Notes: generated from the letters alone by a model not told the origin. A stretch of DNA of 11,273 nt from Bacilli bacterium (GCA_024693415.1 JAILKX010000157.1:1-11273), one strand, 5' to 3'; numbered from the stretch's first letter, positions 1 through 7,506 are shown. Numbers and translations: made by a program.

Positions 1-1
1 G

Positions 2-922
2 ATCTTGCTCATCAACCGCCGCGGGTATTCGTCCTACGTGGCCTGCTCGCGCTGCGGCTACATCTTCACCTGCCCCGGATGCCATGGCAACCTCACCTAC
101 CACAAAGAGGATGGGATGCTCAAATGCCATCATTGCGGCTACGTCGCCCAATACCCCGAGACCTGCCCAAGCTGCGGCTCGACCCAGATCATGAGAGTCG
201 GCTTCGGGACCGAAAGGATCTGCAAGATCTTGAGCGAACGCTACCCGGATTTGAGGATCGGGCGTTTGGATTCTGACATCGGCAAGGTCCGCAACAACGT
301 CCAGAAGACCCTCGACGCATTCAAGCGCCACGAATATGACGTCCTCGTCGGGACGCAGATGATCGCAAAAGGGCACGATTTCCCGCTCGTCACGTTAGTG
401 GGGGTGGTGCTAGCCGACATCGGGCTATCGCTCCCGAGCTTCCGCGCCAACGAGACCACCTTCGAGCTCATCGCCCAATGCGTCGGGCGTTCGGGCAGAG
501 GAGAAAGCGCGGGCGAAGCGCTCATCCAGACCTATAACCCGACCCATTTCGCGATCACCCTCGGGGCGGAGCAGAACTACGAAGGCTTCTACCGCCGCGA
601 GATGCAGAACCGCCGCATCAGCCAATACCCGCCTTATTCCTTCCTCATCGCCATCGAGATCTCGGCGAAATCGGAAGAGCGCGCCGTCAAGGCCGCCCAC
701 GCCATCAAAGACGAGATTCTGAGGCGCGGATTCGAGGACGTTTCGGTTCTCGGCCCGGTCACCCCGTACTATAGCGTCGTGGGCGATAGGTTCCTGCGCT
801 CATTGCTCGTCAAGTACAAACGCAACGCGGGTGTCAAAGATTTCTTGGCCGAGCTCCAGGGCGAGATAAGCGGCAAGGGCGGCGTGGAATTCAGCTTCGA
901 CGTCGACCCGATCGACTACTAA
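2..922 (+). CDS. priA: Primosomal protein N' (replication restart helicase PriA), C-terminal part, 5' end cut by the window
   Basis: PriA is the 3'-5' superfamily 2 DNA helicase that binds stalled forks and reloads the replisome. The reading frame is open from base 2, so the gene begins outside the window; 306 residues are visible out of the roughly 730-800 usual for the family. Near the start is the double zinc-binding insertion: four CxxC pairs at visible residues 15/18, 24/27, 42/45 and 55/58, preceded by the typical NRRGYSS segment. The second helicase lobe follows, with VGTQMIAKGHDFP (motif V region) and QCVGRSGRG (motif VI, arginine fingers) around residues 116-168. The remaining part is the C-terminal domain containing RISQYPPYS, a usual PriA signature. 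It ends with TAA at 920-922. priA heads the conserved Bacillota cluster that continues downstream. All eight zinc ligands are present, so this end looks functional. Confidence 0.96.
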   Translation: MLLINRRGYSSYVACSRCGYIFTCPGCHGNLTYHKEDGMLKCHHCGYVAQYPETCPSCGSTQIMRVGFGTERICKILSERYPDLRIGRLDSDIGKVRNNVQKTLDAFKRHEYDVLVGTQMIAKGHDFPLVTLVGVVLADIGLSLPSFRANETTFELIAQCVGRSGRGESAGEALIQTYNPTHFAITLGAEQNYEGFYRREMQNRRISQYPPYSFLIAIEISAKSEERAVKAAHAIKDEILRRGFEDVSVLGPVTPYYSVVGDRFLRSLLVKYKRNAGVKDFLAELQGEISGKGGVEFSFDVDPIDY

Positions 923-928
923 ATCTTT

Positions 929-969
929 ACACACATGCGCGTAGCAATTGCGCAAACGTGTGTTATACT
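929..969 (+). promoter_or_regulatory. Extended -10 promoter embedded in a stem-loop, upstream of the unknown gene
   Basis: The gap after priA contains TGTTATACT (961-969), a perfect extended -10 (TG, one base, TATACT). A weak -35-like GTAGCA lies 17 bases upstream at 941-946; extended -10 promoters often manage with a poor -35. The same stretch forms an imperfect hairpin: ACACAC (929-934) pairs with GTGTGT (958-963), and TGCGC (936-940) pairs with GCGCA (950-954), around a 9-base loop. The right arm covers the TG of the extended -10, so the inverted repeat could be an operator. No T-run follows, so it is a poor intrinsic terminator for priA. The promoter call rests on sequence match only. Confidence 0.5.
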
Positions 970-1007
970 AAAAGACGCATTAAGCGTTTTTGGGACTTTT
1001 CGAAAAC

Positions 1008-1550
1008 ATGATTACCATCCAGATCCTCGGCCTTGACCAATTCGTCGTGGGCCATTACTCCTCCGACCACACCGGAAACATCGCCTCGGCATACGAAGTC
1101 GAAGAGAACGAAATCAACTTCTATTCGCCGAACTCCATGGTCTTCCATAACGGGGCGGAGCAGACGAGCTGGCATACGATCGTGATCGTCCGCGCCCCCA
1201 AGAGATTCGAGAAATTTGAGGATGCGGTCGCCGAATACCTGCTCAAGACCTTATGCGAATTCTCGGTGAACCTCGATGTCCAATTCGACTATTACGATGA
1301 GGATCATCGCCACACCGCCTTCAATTCTTCTTATCCCCGCTACATCACCGGCGAGCACATCCGCGACTCTTCGCTCGATCAGGATTACCTGCCCGGGCTC
1401 GGCGACGAAGGCCTCCCCGAAGAGGAGGAAGACGCCGAGGAAGAGCAGCCGGCCCCCGACCTATTGAACCCCGAGGACGTATACCTCGGAAATGCGTTCG
1501 AGGGATTCGAGGACGCGCTCAAGGAAGCGGACGAGAAGAGAAGGAAATAA
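1008..1550 (+). CDS. Unrecognised 180-residue protein with compact N-terminal domain and acidic C-terminal tail
   Basis: I do not recognise this gene with certainty. The N-terminal part (about residues 1-105) reads as an alpha/beta domain: a starting strand ITIQILGLD, then ENEINFYSPNSMVF, a strand WHTIVIVRAP, a helix FEDAVAEYLLKTL, and a strand VNLDVQFDYYD. This order resembles the small DUF1904/tautomerase-like proteins of Bacilli, but only loosely, and there is no proline after the initiator Met as in classical tautomerases. The tail from about residue 124 to 180 is acidic and probably disordered (EEEEDAEEE at 138-146), ending in the charged helix FEDALKEADEKRRK. There is no signal peptide or membrane segment. 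Start: ATG 1008; an in-frame TTG at 990 would add six residues, and neither has a clear Shine-Dalgarno sequence. The gene sits between priA and the rsmB-like gene, where many Bacillota carry def and fmt, but it resembles neither. Function unknown. Confidence 0.75.
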   Translation: MITIQILGLDQFVVGHYSSDHTGNIASAYEVEENEINFYSPNSMVFHNGAEQTSWHTIVIVRAPKRFEKFEDAVAEYLLKTLCEFSVNLDVQFDYYDEDHRHTAFNSSYPRYITGEHIRDSSLDQDYLPGLGDEGLPEEEEDAEEEQPAPDLLNPEDVYLGNAFEGFEDALKEADEKRRK

Positions 1551-1571
1551 AGCTGATACGATACGATTATT

Positions 1572-1577
1572 AGGAGG
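1572..1577 (+). promoter_or_regulatory. Ribosome binding site deciding the start of the RsmB-like gene
   Basis: A full AGGAGG lies 7 bases before ATG 1585. The same frame is open upstream to at least 1492, inside the preceding gene, so this site is what fixes the true start at 1585 and gives a 34-base gap after the upstream gene. Confidence 0.85.
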
Positions 1578-1584
1578 ATTGACA

Positions 1585-2907
1585 ATGCAAGAATTAGATT
1601 TGTCACTTACCATTTTGAACGACGTCATCGACAACGACGTCACATTCGCCGACTCGCTGAAGAACAAATTCCAGGCCGATGTCGCGATCAGGCCCATGCG
1701 CGCCAACGTGGCTGGGCTTGTGGGGTGCGCTTTGAGGCATCAGATCCTCTTCGACTATCTGACGAAGGACCTCACCGATTTCACGGTGCAGGAGAAGCGG
1801 ATCGTCGCCCTTTGCCTCGCCAACGATTACTTCTACCGCCATTTCGAGGCCGAAGCGATCGACGCAGCGACCAAGGAGGCCCTCGGCGAAGAGAAGTTCG
1901 CCGCCATCGCGCCATTGCTCGAGAAAGTGAGCAAGCCGGAGGAATACATCCCCGCCGACATCCAGCGCGCCAGCAACACCTACCTGTCGCTCCGCTACAA
2001 CACCCCCGAATGGGTTTTGAAGGTCATGGAGCACTTCGGATATTCGAACACCTATCGGACCCTGCGCGAATTCGCCCGTCCGGCGACCTATTACCTCCGC
2101 GCCAGGGCGGGATTTGATGCCGCTTCCTTAGGTGACGACCTCATCCCGACCCCAGTCGAAGGCATCTATGCCTACAAGGGCAAGACCCCGCTCCGCAAAG
2201 TCGACGCCTACCGCAAGGGCCAGCTCTTCGACGAGAAGCCCTTCATCAAGTGGCTCGTCGACCAGACCAAGGTCGAGGAACCCTCGGAGATCTTCCTATA
2301 TGATGGCTCCGCGAGCGAAGCCTTCTCGAAGGAACTCATCGAGACCTATGGCGCCTCGATCGGCATGAACATCGCCTGCCCCGACGTCGACAAGAAGTTC
2401 AGCGTCACCAAAGCGATCAAGGAGAAGGACCTCCACAACGTCAACTTCTTCTCGGCCCCCGACGTCGAGATGATGGACGCCGCGATCTCGCATCCCCAGG
2501 ATCTCGCGATCGTGGTCCCAGACGCCACGAACTTCGACCTGATCCCGTTCACCCCGGACTACCTGCTCCATTTCAATAAGGATGGGATGGACGCGATGTT
2601 CGAGAACCAGCGCAAGGCCCTCAATTCCATGGCCAAGTACGTCGCGCTCAACGGGAAATTGGTCTACGCCATCCCGACCATCTCGCGCAAAGAGGGAAGC
2701 AACCTCATCAAGAACTTCCTGCGCTTCCACCCGGAATTCGCCCTCGTCGAGGAGAAGCAGCGCTTCCCCTTCGATGAGCTCCATACCGCCTTCTACTATG
2801 CGATCCTCGTCAAAACGGGCGAGCCGGTTACCGCCGAGCCCCCGATCAATGAGCTGAACGCTGCTAGCCCCGCAGCCGTATCCGGCTTCGCCGCCTCAGG
2901 AAAATGA
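1585..2907 (+). CDS. Degenerate RsmB homologue: 16S rRNA m5C967 methyltransferase-like protein lacking catalytic motifs
   Basis: At 440 residues it has the length and layout of RsmB (Sun/Fmu): an all-helical NusB-like N-terminal domain (about 1-140), a linker with YNTPEWVLKVMEHFG matching the usual PEWLVKRL segment of RsmB, and a C-terminal methyltransferase-like domain (about 165-410). The shape aligns to the end: LNGKLVYAIPTISRKEGSN (355-373) corresponds to the family's GG-LVYATCS---EEN stretch, and FYYAILVK (403-410) to the closing GFFYAKLIK. The working parts are gone. The SAM loop DLCAAPGGKT is replaced by LYDGSASEAF (238-247), the PCS-G motif by PDATNFDL (312-319), and the TC cysteine by IP (363-364). 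Both cysteines needed for m5C chemistry are missing. The gene has no stop or frameshift, a good RBS, and a 4-base ATGA overlap with rlmN, so it looks maintained. Likely a non-catalytic, perhaps rRNA-binding descendant of RsmB. The product assignment is inference from alignment by eye plus conserved position. Confidence 0.75.
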   Translation: MQELDLSLTILNDVIDNDVTFADSLKNKFQADVAIRPMRANVAGLVGCALRHQILFDYLTKDLTDFTVQEKRIVALCLANDYFYRHFEAEAIDAATKEALGEEKFAAIAPLLEKVSKPEEYIPADIQRASNTYLSLRYNTPEWVLKVMEHFGYSNTYRTLREFARPATYYLRARAGFDAASLGDDLIPTPVEGIYAYKGKTPLRKVDAYRKGQLFDEKPFIKWLVDQTKVEEPSEIFLYDGSASEAFSKELIETYGASIGMNIACPDVDKKFSVTKAIKEKDLHNVNFFSAPDVEMMDAAISHPQDLAIVVPDATNFDLIPFTPDYLLHFNKDGMDAMFENQRKALNSMAKYVALNGKLVYAIPTISRKEGSNLIKNFLRFHPEFALVEEKQRFPFDELHTAFYYAILVKTGEPVTAEPPINELNAASPAAVSGFAASGK

Positions 2908-3965
2908 AAACCAATCTGTTCGGCTTGACTCTGTCCAAGATGACGGAGGAGTTCGTTTCGCGCGGGCAGACCAAGTTCCGCGCCAAGCAGATCTTCCAGT
3001 GGATCTATCAGAAACGGGTCCTCGATTTCGATGCGATGACCGACGTGTCGAAGGCTTTCCGCGCTGAATTAGCGCGCGATTTCTGCCTCGGCCTCCCCAA
3101 GGTCTTCACGAAGCAGGAAAGCGAAGACGGGACCATCAAGTTGCTTCTGGAGCTGTCCGACGGCCATAAGGTCGAGACGGTCCTCATGCCCTATAGCTAT
3201 GGCAACGCCGTCTGCGTCTCGAGCCAAGTCGGCTGCAACATGGGCTGCGCCTTCTGCGCCTCCGGGTTGCTGAAGAGGGACCGCAACCTCACCCCCGCGG
3301 AAATGGTGGGGGAGGTGATGGCGATGAACGCGATCCTCGCTGAGCACAACCAGACCGTCACCCACATCGACGTGATGGGGACGGGCGAGCCATTCGACAA
3401 TTTCGATAACGTCATGGACTTCCTCGACATCGCGAACGAACCCTTCGGTCTAGCGATCGGGGCGAGGCATATCACCGTTTCGACCTGCGGGCTCGTCCCA
3501 GGCATCAAGAAATATGGCCTCGACAAGAGGCAGTTCAATCTGGCTTTATCGCTCCACGCGCCGAACGATGAGATCCGCAAGGAGATCATGCCCGTCGCCC
3601 GCGCCTACCCGATCGATGAACTATTGACCGCCCTCCATGAATATCAGGAAAATGGCGGCCGCCGCGTCACCCTCGAGTACATCATGCTCAAGGGCTTGAA
3701 CGATACCCGCGCCTGCGCGGATCAATTAGCAGACGCCATAAAAACCCACGAAGTCTATGCCCTCGTGAATCTCATTCCCTATAACGAGGTCAAGGAAAAG
3801 CCTTATCGCCGCTCGGAAAGAGGCGCCGTCCGCGCCTTTGCCGATCGGCTGCAGGAATTAGGGATCAACGCGACCATCCGCAAGGAATTCGGCAGCGACA
3901 TCGACGCCGCCTGCGGGCAGTTGCGCGCCAAGATGACCAGGAAGAAGGAGGGCGAGAATGCCTAA
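2904..3965 (+). CDS. rlmN: Dual-specificity 23S rRNA A2503 / tRNA A37 C2-methyltransferase RlmN
   Basis: RlmN is a cytoplasmic radical SAM enzyme that methylates C2 of A2503 in 23S rRNA and A37 in some tRNAs. The protein has 353 residues, usual for the family. The helical N-terminal domain (about 1-95) contains KFRAKQIFQWIYQK. The iron-sulfur cluster motif is CNMGCAFC, cysteines 111, 115 and 118. GTGEP (159-163) is the SAM-binding GxGEP segment, and LALSLHAPNDEIR is the typical core strand. The methyl-carrying cysteine of the C-terminal segment is Cys337 in DIDAACGQLR. All catalytic parts are present. ATG 2904 overlaps the previous stop (ATGA) with only a weak AGG upstream, so translation is probably coupled. 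Its end overlaps the phosphatase gene by 8 bases. Confidence 0.97.
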   Translation: MKTNLFGLTLSKMTEEFVSRGQTKFRAKQIFQWIYQKRVLDFDAMTDVSKAFRAELARDFCLGLPKVFTKQESEDGTIKLLLELSDGHKVETVLMPYSYGNAVCVSSQVGCNMGCAFCASGLLKRDRNLTPAEMVGEVMAMNAILAEHNQTVTHIDVMGTGEPFDNFDNVMDFLDIANEPFGLAIGARHITVSTCGLVPGIKKYGLDKRQFNLALSLHAPNDEIRKEIMPVARAYPIDELLTALHEYQENGGRRVTLEYIMLKGLNDTRACADQLADAIKTHEVYALVNLIPYNEVKEKPYRRSERGAVRAFADRLQELGINATIRKEFGSDIDAACGQLRAKMTRKKEGENA

Positions 3966-4705
3966 GCGCTACAAAGGAAGATTCGCCCATAAGGTCGACA
4001 TCGGGAAGATCAGGATCACCAACGAAGACCAAGCCAACGTCATGGCAAACGGCCATGGCGAGGTTTTGCTTTGCGTATGCGATGGCATGGGCGGGCAGAA
4101 CAAAGGCGACTATGCCTCGAAGATCGCGATCACCACGATGTTCGAGGAATTCCAGTTGAAGCGCAAGACGTCGACCATGCGCTTCGCCAAGTCCTGGCTC
4201 ATCAAAACCATCAAGAAAGCCAATTCCTTGATCTTCCGCGAGGCGTCCACCAATCCTGAGTACAAGGATATGGGGACGACCTGCGTCGCGGTGCTCATCA
4301 TCGATAACAGGATGATCGTCGCCAACGTCGGCGATTCCCGCGCCTATGCCTATATGCATGGGAATTTGACCCACCTGACCGAAGATCAGACATATGTCGA
4401 TTATCTTTACCGCACCGGGAAGATCGAGGCGAGCGAAATGGCGACCCGCAGCGATCGCCACGTGCTCATGAATGCGCTCGGGATCTACCCAAGCGCATCC
4501 CTGGACTGCAAGGTATTGCCCTATTTCGGGCAATCGGTATTGCTTTGCAGCGACGGCCTCTACAACAATCTCGCCGAAGGTGAGATCAGGGCCTGCCTCT
4601 CGACCGACGAGCGCCCCGACCAGAAGGTCAACGCGCTTGTGGCGGAGGCGAATGCGAACGGGGGCAGCGACAATATCGGAGTCGCGTATTGGGAGTGCGT
4701 GAGAG

Positions 4706-4713
<8 letters not shown>
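3958..4713 (+). CDS. prpC: PP2C-family Ser/Thr protein phosphatase (PrpC/Stp type)
   Basis: This is the metal-dependent phosphatase that reverses the neighbouring Hanks-type kinase. Its 251 residues form a single PP2C domain with every standard motif: NED at 22-24, CDGMGG at 41-46 (metal ligand Asp42 and Gly43), MGTTC at 105-109, NVGDSRAY at 123-130, LTEDQ at 140-144, CSDGL at 197-201 (metal ligand Asp199) and GGSDN at 235-239 (Asp238). There is no membrane segment, so it is cytosolic. GGAGGG at 3947-3952 lies 5 bases before ATG 3958. The gene overlaps both rlmN and the kinase by 8 bases, the usual coupled arrangement that keeps phosphatase and kinase levels together. Gene symbol follows the Bacillus name for this position. 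Confidence 0.95.
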
Positions 4714-5574
<861 letters not shown>

Positions 5575-5578
<4 letters not shown>

Positions 5579-6213
5579 TCGTCGCCCCATCGATTTTGGC
5601 TTGCGATTTCGGCAACCTTGAGCATGAGGTCCGCAAGATGGCGGACGCCCATGCCGAATTCATCCACCTCGATGTGATGGATGGCGTTTTCGTGCCAGCC
5701 CATTCCTTAAGCGCGGAGATCGTGAGCTCGATCGTCACCCCCGCCATCAAGGACACCCACCTCATGGTGGTCGACCCCAAATCCCGCATCAAGGAATTCG
5801 CCGATGCCGGAAGCGACATCATCACCTTCCACCTCGAGGCCTGCAAGGACGAGGAAGAGGTGCATGACACCATCAAACTCATCCATAGCTACGGCAAGAA
5901 AGCAGGCCTATCCATCAAGCCCAAAACAAGCGTAAACGCATACACGCCCTTCCTGAACGAGATCGATCTCGCCCTCGTCATGTCGGTCGAACCAGGGGCA
6001 GGGGGACAGCCTTTCATGATGGATGCCCTCGATAAGATCGCTTGGCTAAAAGAGCACGTTAATCAAGGCACCTACATCGAAGTCGATGGGGGCATCAATG
6101 CGACTACCGCCCCATTATGCGCGCAAGCGGGCGCCAACGTCCTAGTGGCCGGCAGCTACCTCTATGGGCACGAGGATTACGAAAAACGAGTAAGGGGGCT
6201 ATTGGATTTATGA
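5575..6213 (+). CDS. rpe: Ribulose-phosphate 3-epimerase
   Basis: Rpe interconverts D-ribulose 5-phosphate and D-xylulose 5-phosphate in the pentose phosphate pathway. The protein has 212 residues, a TIM barrel, usual length. It shows PSILACDFGNL at 5-15, HLDVMDG at 31-37 (metal ligand His31, acid/base Asp33), THLMVVDP at 61-68 (metal ligand His62), MSVEPGAGGQPF at 136-147, and EVDGGI at 169-174 (acid/base Asp171), then the phosphate-binding VAGSYLYG. The loop after VMDG is unusual: FVPAHSLSA where most Rpe proteins have a FVPN-TFG type sequence. A related epimerase such as allulose-6-phosphate epimerase is therefore possible, but position at the rpe locus favours Rpe. The start overlaps the kinase stop (ATGA), and its own stop overlaps the next ATG the same way. 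Confidence 0.93.
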
Positions 6214-6896
6214 AACCCTATGTCCTGTTTGCGATCTTCGTGGGCCTCACGGTCCTCTTCTTCGCCGCATTTTTGTTGTTCTGCGGCGCGAACTTCAAAA
6301 AGAAGAACAATAGGAGGGTCGATTTCTTAGTCGACTTCCCCTTCGAGGCGATGGAAGGCGACGGCCCCCTCATGGCCTTATCGCGCACCTTGCTCGCCCT
6401 TTTCGAGACCGCCTCCGTCGCCGGAAGCATCTACCTGATCTACCTATTCCCCTCATTTGACTACATGATTGGGATCGTCGTGATCTATGGGGCCGCCTGC
6501 CTATTAAAAGCCGGGGCTTGCCTCACCATGAGCTTCATCCCCGCCTATTACTTCAGGCAGCACCTCTTCGCCTTCATGTCCTACCTATTGCTCTTCGCAT
6601 TCGCCGAGATCATGTCGATGATCTGCTTCCTGAACCTCCAGGGCTTCTCCACCCCCTTATCGCTCACCTTCATGATCATCTCGGGCGTCCTGGCTTTAGC
6701 CGCGATCATCGCCGCCTTCAACCCGCGCCTCACCAACTGGACCAAATTAAAGTCCACGATGGAGAAGGATGGCACGATCGTCACCGAGCGTCCCCGTCCC
6801 TTCCCATTAGCCGCCACCGAATGGGTGATGTTCTGGTTCGATCTATTCGGCTGCCTCGCCTCGATATTTGGCTTCTTCCTGATCGCGATTTTATAA
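6210..6896 (+). CDS. Six-helix integral membrane protein of unknown function
   Basis: I do not recognise a family. The 228-residue protein has six hydrophobic segments at about residues 4-26, 56-80, 85-110, 117-142, 149-170 and 204-227. A basic cytosolic-looking loop with KKKNNRR (30-36) follows helix 1, and a hydrophilic loop (about 171-203) precedes helix 6. The even number of helices and the position of positive charges suggest both ends on the same side of the membrane. ATG 6210 overlaps the rpe stop (ATGA), with AAGGGGG 11 bases upstream; the same frame stays open into rpe, but the overlap start fits the pattern of this operon. In Bacillus this position is held by thiN, which is soluble, so this is not ThiN. 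It is the last gene of the + strand operon. Confidence 0.85.
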   Translation: MKPYVLFAIFVGLTVLFFAAFLLFCGANFKKKNNRRVDFLVDFPFEAMEGDGPLMALSRTLLALFETASVAGSIYLIYLFPSFDYMIGIVVIYGAACLLKAGACLTMSFIPAYYFRQHLFAFMSYLLLFAFAEIMSMICFLNLQGFSTPLSLTFMIISGVLALAAIIAAFNPRLTNWTKLKSTMEKDGTIVTERPRPFPLAATEWVMFWFDLFGCLASIFGFFLIAIL

Positions 6897-6938
6897 ATCC
6901 GCTTGACCCATGCATGCGTTTTCATCCCCTGGGCGCCG

Positions 6939-6968
6939 CCCGAGCCTGAATCTTTTCAGGCAGTCGGG
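6939..6968 (+). terminator. Strong bulged stem-loop after the operon, possible transcript end without U-tract
   Basis: CCCGA (6939-6943) plus GCCTGAA (6944-6950) pairs with TTCAGGC (6955-6961) and TCGGG (6964-6968), around a 4-base TCTT loop. That makes 12 base pairs with a 2-base AG bulge on the 3' side. It lies 43 bases past the last + strand stop. No T-run follows on either strand, so it is not a classic intrinsic terminator. A 3' stabilising hairpin or factor-dependent end is possible. Confidence 0.4.
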
Positions 6969-6987
6969 GTGGCCGCATCGCCGGTCT

Positions 6988-7007
6988 CGCACGCACGCGC
7001 ACGCGCG
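6988..7007. repeat. 20-bp alternating pyrimidine-purine (CG/CA) tract
   Basis: Bases 6988-7007 alternate strictly between C and G/A, mostly CG and CA steps, the composition that favours left-handed Z-DNA under negative supercoiling. It lies in the convergent intergenic region, next to the 12-bp AT palindrome TATTAATTAATA at 7015-7026. The rest of the gap 6897-7036 shows no open frame or known RNA that I can recognise. Confidence 0.6.
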
Positions 7008-7033
7008 ATATCTATATTAATTAATAGGGCACG

Positions 7034-7060
7034 AAAAAACGGCTCCTCGCGAAGCCGTTT
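7034..7060 (-). terminator. Intrinsic terminator of rpmB
   Basis: Read on the - strand, AAACGGCT (7060-7053) and AGCCGTTT (7044-7037) form an 8-bp stem around an 8-base loop, and the T-run continues to six Ts (7039-7034). It lies 41 bases past the rpmB stop. On the + strand the same hairpin is followed by a T-rich but interrupted stretch ending in TTTTT at 7074-7078, so it may work weakly in both directions for the convergent operons. Confidence 0.88.
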
Positions 7061-7101
7061 GATTTCGTTATCGTTTTTAGAGCGTTGCTGAGAAAGCCGA
7101 T

Positions 7102-7317
7102 TTATTCGCCGGCTTCTTCCTTCTGTTGGGCCTTGATGGTTTTGTTCAGGGTCCTGTAAGCGCGCGTGGACATGCGCACCTCGACGATCTTGCCGTCGAT
7201 GTTGACTTTGAATTTCTGGAGATTGACATTCCAGCGACGACGGGTAGCCCTCAGAGAGTGGCTGCGAGCGTTGCCGGAGACCGGGCCCTTCCCGGTGACG
7301 GGGCATACTTTGGACAT
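7102..7317 (-). CDS. rpmB: 50S ribosomal protein L28
   Basis: L28 is a small basic protein of the large ribosomal subunit. The 71 residues show the family N-terminus CPVTGKGPVSGNARSHS with conserved TGK and GN-RSH, then RRRWNVNLQK (27-36), the usual RRRW-NLQ core, followed by DGKIVEVRMSTRA (41-53). The acidic end KEEAGE is lineage-specific. Only one cysteine (Cys5) is present, so there is no four-cysteine zinc site. The frame is open 15 codons further upstream, but AGAGGT (7330-7325) 7 bases before ATG 7317 and the promoter position fix this start. The gene faces the operon that ends at 6896, the same orientation relative to rpe as in Bacillus. It has its own promoter and terminator, so it is monocistronic. 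Confidence 0.97.
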   Translation of the reverse strand: MSKVCPVTGKGPVSGNARSHSLRATRRRWNVNLQKFKVNIDGKIVEVRMSTRAYRTLNKTIKAQQKEEAGE

Positions 7318-7350
7318 CTTCAATACCTCTCGCGCTCTAAACGCGTGAAG

Positions 7351-7379
7351 AATATACCACAATAGGCCACCTTAGGCAA
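7351..7379 (-). promoter_or_regulatory. Sigma-A type promoter of rpmB
   Basis: On the - strand, TTGCCT (-35, 7379-7374) and TATATT (-10, 7356-7351) are separated by 17 bases, and the bases before the -10 read TGG, an extended -10. It lies about 34 bases upstream of the rpmB ATG. The -35 overlaps the left arm of the inverted repeat GCAAA (7376-7380) / TTTGC (7387-7391), which could serve as an operator. Confidence 0.8.
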
Positions 7380-7437
7380 ACAATTATTTGCTTAGCCGCC
7401 TAAAGGCGGGCCGTTTGCCTCATCGCAAACGAGGCCC
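7374..7437. repeat. Cluster of inverted repeats on a GTTTGC core between rpmB and glgC
   Basis: AGGCAAAC (7374-7381) and GTTTGCCT (7413-7420) are an 8-bp perfect inverted repeat. GTTTGC (7413-7418) also pairs with GCAAAC (7425-7430), extended by GGGCC (7408-7412) with GGCCC (7433-7437): an 11-bp stem with a 2-base GA bulge. A second hairpin CCGCC (7396-7400) / GGCGG (7405-7409) shares bases with it, so the two forms exclude each other. Neither has a T-run. Located between two divergent promoters, the cluster is more likely protein-binding DNA than a terminator; that role is inference. Confidence 0.55.
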
Positions 7438-7506
7438 CCACCTTGTATTCCTCTTGCTCCTCCATTGCATTTCATGCAAGAAAAAGGACCAAATAGAAGA
7501 GTTGCT

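Noticed and set aside
990..1007. TTG start adding six residues to the unknown gene
   Set aside because: No ribosome binding site favours it over the ATG at 1008; left as an alternative only.
6210..6896. Membrane protein as ThiN, based on position after rpe
   Set aside because: ThiN is a soluble enzyme; this protein has six hydrophobic helices and no matching motif.
6897..7030. Possible structured non-coding RNA in the convergent gap
   Set aside because: A strong hairpin and an AT-rich island are present, but I see no match to tmRNA, SRP RNA, RNase P, 6S, tRNA or a known riboswitch core, and no U-tract end.
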